Assembly (NCBI GenBank): GCA_028829895.1
Contig: CM054179.1
Coordinates: forward strand, 32,085,117 to 32,149,116
Source of the DNA: Sinotaia quadrata
Taxonomy: Eukaryota; Mollusca; Gastropoda; Architaenioglossa; Viviparidae
Direction: 5' to 3'
DNA: 64,000 bases
Numbering within the stretch: the first letter of the stretch is position 1; each line of letters begins with the position of its first letter. The translations under genes and the position numbers were made by a program. The notes below the pieces were generated by a model. It saw nothing but the letters and a program-made list of their open reading frames with translations, searched no databases and was not told the origin of the DNA. This document shows positions 58,673 to 64,000 of this stretch, one piece after another.

Positions 58673-61600
58673 ATCAGCACAGCAACACCTTCCACAACTG
58701 AAAGCATTACAACAGCATCTTCAGAGCCCGCAACAACTACCGTGCCAGCAACGACGGCAACTACCGAATCCAGCTCAACCACAACGCCTACAGAAGTGCC
58801 AACAACCACAACTGCTACAATGTCTACAACCTCGACAGATGTCACAACATCAACACCCGTCACAAGTGAAAGTACCACAATCGCAACTACTACCGAATCC
58901 ACTGCATCCACGACAGCAGCCGCAACAACACCTACCACAGTTGAAAGCAGTACAAGCACATCTGTCGAGCCAACATCGGCGTCATCAGCCTCATCAACTA
59001 CCGAAAGCACCACAACCTCAACTACGACAGAAGTGCCAACAACAACGCCCACCACATTTGAAAGCACTTCAACCGCCGCAACTACACTATCGACAACTAC
59101 TTCAATTTCGACATCCCAGACAGAAGTGACAACAACAACACCTACTGCAACTGAAAGTACAACAATAACCGAATCCACCGCAGCTACAACCTCGACTGCT
59201 ACGACGGAGATCAGCACAGCAACACCTTCCACAACTGAAAGCATTACAACAGCATCTTCAGAGCCCGCAACAACTACCGTGCCAGCAACGACGGCAACTA
59301 CCGAATCCAGCTCAACCACAACGCCTACAGAAGTGCCAACAACCACAACTGCTACAATGTCTACAACCTCGACAGATGTCACAACATCAACACCCGTCAC
59401 AAGTGAAAGTACCACAATCGCAACTACTACCGAATCCACTGCATCCACGACAGCAGCCGCAACAACACCTACCACAGTTGAAAGCAGTACAAGCACATCT
59501 GTCGAGCCAACATCGGCGTCATCAGCCTCATCAACTACCGAAAGCACCACAACCTCAACTACGACAGAAGTGCCAACAACAACGCCCACCACATTTGAAA
59601 GCACTTCAACCGCCGCAACTACACTATCGACAACTACTTCAATTTCGACATCCCAGACAGAAGTGACAACAACAACACCTACTGCAACTGAAAGTACAAC
59701 AATAACCGAATCCACCGCAGCTACAACCTCGACTGCTACGACGGAGATCAGCACAGCAACACCTTCCACAACTGAAAGCATTACAACAGCATCTTCAGAG
59801 CCCGCAACAACTACCGTGCCAGCAACGACGGCAACTACCGAATCCAGCTCAACCACAACGCCTACAGAAGTGCCAACAACCACAACTGCTACAATGTCTA
59901 CAACCTCGACAGATGTCACAACATCAACACCCGTCACAAGTGAAAGTACCACAATCGCAACTACTACCGAATCCACTGCATCCACGACAGCAGCCGCAAC
60001 AACACCTACCACAGTTGAAAGCAGTACAAGCACATCTGTCGAGCCAACATCGGCGTCATCAGCCTCATCAACTACCGAAAGCACCACAACCTCAACTACG
60101 ACAGAAGTGCCAACAACAACGCCCACCACATTTGAAAGCACTTCAACCGCCGCAACTACACTATCGACAACTACTTCAATTTCGACATCCCAGACAGAAG
60201 TGACAACAACAACACCTACTGCAACTGAAAGTACAACAATAACCGAATCCACCGCAGCTACAACCTCGACTGCTACGACGGAGATCAGCACAGCAACACC
60301 TTCCACAACTGAAAGCATTACAACAGCATCTTCAGAGCCCGCAACAACTACCGTGCCAGCAACGACGGCAACTACCGAATCCAGCTCAACCACAACGCCT
60401 ACAGAAGTGCCAACAACCACAACTGCTACAATGTCTACAACCTCGACAGATGTCACAACATCAACACCCGTCACAAGTGAAAGTACCACAATCGCAACTA
60501 CTACCGAATCCACTGCATCCACGACAGCAGCCGCAACAACACCTACAACAGTTGAAAGCAGTACAAGCACATCTGTCGAGCTAACATCGGCGTCATCAGC
60601 CTCATCAACTACCGAAAGCACCACAACCTCAACTACGACAGAAGTGCCAACAACAACGCCCACCACATTTGAAAGCACTTCAACCGCCGCAACTACACTA
60701 TCGACAACTACTTCAATTTCGACATCCCAGACAGAAGTGACAACAACAACACCTACTGCAACTGAAAGTACAACAATAACCGAATCCACCGCAGCTACAA
60801 CCTCGACTGCTACGACGGAGATCAGCACAGCAACACCTTCCACAACTGAAAGCATTACAACAGCATCTTCAGAGCCCGCAACAACTACCGTGCCAGCAAC
60901 GACGGCAACTACCGAATCCAGCTCAACCACAACGCCTACAGAAGTGCCAACAACCACAACTGCTACAATGTCTACAACCTCGACAGATGTCACAACATCA
61001 ACACCCGTCACAAGTGAAAGTACCACAATCGCAACTACTACCGAATCCACTGCATCCACGACAGCAGCCGCAACAACACCTACCACAGTTGAAAGCAGTA
61101 CAAGCACATCTGTCGAGCCAACATCGGCGTCATCAGCCTCATCAACTACCGAAAGCACCACAACCTCAACTACGACAGAAGTGCCAACAACAACGCCCAC
61201 CACATTTGAAAGCACTTCAACCGCCGCAACTACACTATCGACAACTACTTCAATTTCGACATCCCAGACAGAAGTGACAACAACAACACCTACTGCAACT
61301 GAAAGTACAACAATAACCGAATCCACCGCAGCTACAACCTCGACTGCTACGACGGAGATCAGCACAGCAACACCTTCCACAACTGAAAGCATTACAACAG
61401 CATCTTCAGAGCCCGCAACAACTACCGTGCCAGCAACGACGGCAACTACCGAATCCAGCTCAACCACAACGCCTACAGAAGTGCCAACAACCACAACTGC
61501 TACAATGTCTACAACCTCGACAGATGTCACAACATCAACACCCGTCACAAGTGAAAGTACTACAATCGCAACTACTACCGAATCCACTGCATCCACGACA

Positions 61601-64000
61601 GCAGCCGCAACAACACCTACCACAGTTGAAAGCAGTACAAGCACATCTGTCGAGCCAACATCGGCGTCATCAGCCTCATCAACTACCGAAAGCACCACAA
61701 CCTCAACTACGACAGAAGTGCCAACAACAACGCCCACCACATTTGAAAGCACTTCAACCGCCGCAACTACACTATCGACAACTACTTCAATTTCGACATC
61801 CCAGACAGAAGTGACAACAACAACACCTACTGCAACTGAAAGTACAACAATAACCGAATCCACCGCAGCTACAACCTCGACTGCTACGACGGAGATCAGC
61901 ACAGCAACACCTTCCACAACTGAAAGCATTACAACAGCATCTTCAGAGCCCGCAACAACTACCGTGCCAGCAACGACGGCAACTACCGAATCCAGCTCAA
62001 CCACAACGCCTACAGAAGTGCCAACAACCACAACTGCTACAATGTCTACAACCTCGACAGATGTCACAACATCAACACCCGTCACAAGTGAAAGTACTAC
62101 AATCGCAACTACTACCGAATCCACTGCATCCACGACAGCAGCCGCAACAACACCTACCACAGTTGAAAGCAGTACAAGCACATCTGTCGAGCCAACATCG
62201 GCGTCATCAGCCTCATCAACTACCGAAAGCACCACAACCTCAACTACGACAGAAGTGCCAACAACAACGCCCACCACATTTGAAAGCACTTCAACCGCCG
62301 CAACTACACTATCGACAACTACTTCAATTTCGACATCCCAGACAGAAGTGACAACAACAACACCTACTGCAACTGAAAGTACAACAATAACCGAATCCAC
62401 CGCAGCTACAACCTCGACTGCTACGACGGAGATCAGCACAGCAACACCTTCCACAACTGAAAGCATTACAACAGCATCTTCAGAGCCCGCAACAACTACC
62501 GTGCCAGCAACGACGGCAACTACCGAATCCAGCTCAACCACAACGCCTACAGAAGTGCCAACAACCACAACTGCTACAATGTCTACAACCTCGACAGATG
62601 TCACAACATCAACACCCGTCACAAGTGAAAGTACTACAATCGCAACTACTACCGAATCCACTGCATCCACGACAGCAGCCGCAACAACACCTACCACAGT
62701 TGAAAGCAGTACAAGCACATCTGTCGAGCCAACATCGGCGTCATCAGCCTCATCAACTACCGAAAGCACCACAACCTCAACTACGACAGAAGTGCCAACA
62801 ACAACGCCCACCACATTTGAAAGCACTTCAACCGCCGCAACTACACTATCGACAACTACTTCAATTTCGACATCCCAGACAGAAGTGACAACAACAACAC
62901 CTACTGCAACTGAAAGTACAACAATAACCGAATCCACCGCAGCTACAACCTCGACTGCTACGACGGAGATCAGCACAGCAACACCTTCCACAACTGAAAG
63001 CATTACAACAGCATCTTCAGAGCCCGCAACAACTACCGTGCCAGCAACGACGGCAACTACCGAATCCAGCTCAACCACAACGCCTACAGAAGTGCCAACA
63101 ACCACAACTGCTACAATGTCTACAACCTCGACAGATGTCACAACATCAACACCCGTCACAAGTGAAAGTACTACAATCGCAACTACTACCGAATCCACTG
63201 CATCCACGACAGCAGCCGCAACAACACCTACCACAGTTGAAAGCAGTACAAGCACATCTGTCGAGCCAACATCGGCGTCATCAGCCTCATCAACTACCGA
63301 AAGCACCACAACCTCAACTACGACAGAAGTGCCAACAACAACGCCCACCACATTTGAAAGCACTTCAACCGCCGCAACTACACTATCGACAACTACTTCA
63401 ATTTCGACATCCCAGACAGAAGTGACAACAACAACACCTACTGCAACTGAAAGTACAACAATAACCGAATCCACCGCAGCTACAACCTCGACTGCTACGA
63501 CGGAGATCAGCACAGCAACACCTTCCACAACTGAAAGCATTACAACAGCATCTTCAGAGCCCGCAACAACTACCGTGCCAGCAACGACGGCAACTACCGA
63601 ATCCAGCTCAACCACAACGCCTACAGAAGTGCCAACAACCACAACTGCTACAATGTCTACAACCTCGACAGATGTCACAACATCAACACCCGTCACAAGT
63701 GAAAGTACTACAATCGCAACTACTACCGAATCCACTGCATCCACGACAGCAGCCGCAACAACACCTACCACAGTTGAAAGCAGTACAAGCACATCTGTCG
63801 AGCCAACATCGGCGTCATCAGCCTCATCAACTACCGAAAGCACCACAACCTCAACTACGACAGAAGTGCCAACAACAACGCCCACCACATTTGAAAGCAC
63901 TTCAACCGCCGCAACTACACTATCGACAACTACTTCAATTTCGACATCCCAGACAGAAGTGACAACAACAACACCTACTGCAACTGAAAGTACAACAATA
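58673..64000 (+). repeat. 537-bp coding tandem array, 9.9 copies
   Basis: Units begin at 58673, 59210, 59747, 60284, 60821, 61358, 61895, 62432, 62969 and 63506 (the last cut by the window at 495 bp). Copies are nearly identical. By eye the differences are ACC/ACT in one Thr codon (copies 1-5 against 6-10) plus two changes private to copy 4 near 60547 and 60582. The period is exactly 179 codons, so frame is kept across the array. Confidence 0.97.
58683..64000 (+). CDS. Mucin-like repeat exon, incomplete at the window end
   Basis: The Thr frame stays open from 58634 through the window end (1789 codons from an ATG at 58634, though that start is unlikely to be used). Each 179-residue unit has about 81 Thr, 35 Ser and 11 Pro, no Cys and no Asn. 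It reads like TATPSTTESITTASSEP and TSTTTEVPTTTPTTFES. This is a dense O-glycosylation (PTS) domain as in gel-forming or membrane mucins. An acceptor cacag|CA at 58682/58683 would give a phase-1 start that fits the upstream exons. An alternative at 58677/58678 would be phase 2. Both have poor pyrimidine tracts. Downstream domains (C-terminal cysteine-rich or membrane anchor) lie outside the window, so secreted against membrane-bound cannot be decided. The opposite-strand and shifted open frames here are by-products of composition. Confidence 0.75.

Noticed and set aside
58642..63900. 1752-codon Val-rich open frame on the - strand
   Set aside because: It is the antisense shadow of a 537-bp repeat whose period is a multiple of three. 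The sequence is a low-complexity Val/Asp/Ser string, while the + strand gives a classical Thr/Ser/Pro mucin domain linked to a signal-peptide exon.
58650..63962. Repeated Gln/Pro/His-rich + strand frames of about 96 codons
   Set aside because: They are the shifted frame of the same array, end at a stop in each unit, and lack leader or splice signals.
1..64000. CRISPR array interpretation of the many regularly spaced repeats
   Set aside because: Units are contiguous tandem repeats without unique spacers, no cas-like genes are present, and the context is eukaryotic.

Overview
The window looks like non-coding-rich DNA from a multicellular animal. It has spliced-gene signals, Ty3/gypsy-type LTR retrotransposons with target-site duplications, GATA and TG microsatellites, and dozens of unrelated minisatellites, and it has no bacterial-style gene packing. 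The species cannot be named from sequence alone. A marine invertebrate such as a mollusc is a guess based on the retrotransposon type and the repeat style.

Region by region: 1-1200 holds a broken gag fragment of a gypsy-like element on the + strand. From 1200 to 4374 there are several short minisatellites. 4375-12621 is a complete LTR retrotransposon on the - strand: 1546-bp LTRs that look identical, TSD aacac, a tRNA-Pro primer site, a polypurine tract, and one 1436-codon gag-pol frame. Its pol order is protease, integrase, reverse transcriptase, RNase H. This is the Gmr1-like arrangement, with integrase before RT, rather than the usual gypsy order. It sits inside a minisatellite. 12.6-17.5 kb is minisatellites and featureless DNA. 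17465-26569 is a second, dead element of the same domain order on the + strand (TSD ataca), also inside a minisatellite. Its 5' part is interrupted by about 2.7 kb of foreign sequence with a possible hAT end, and its gag by a GC-rich insert.

26.6-53.5 kb is a mosaic of more than twenty-five different minisatellites with little else. It includes two solo LTRs, 44064-45210 (TSD catag) and 48920-49993 (TSD cccta), related to the first and second element respectively. 56300-57490 is a fragment of a third related element on the - strand, where protease is again followed directly by the integrase zinc-finger region.

The only convincing host gene is at the right end, on the + strand. It comprises a signal-peptide exon (53585-53633), a 54-bp Thr/Ser exon (54769-54822), and a giant exon running off the window. 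The giant exon is made of 9.9 nearly identical 537-bp (179-codon) repeats, about 65% Ser+Thr with no Cys. The first two exons join in phase 1, and a phase-1 acceptor exists at the array start, so together they read as a secreted mucin-like protein. Most other open frames in the window are by-products of tandem repeats whose unit length is a multiple of three.
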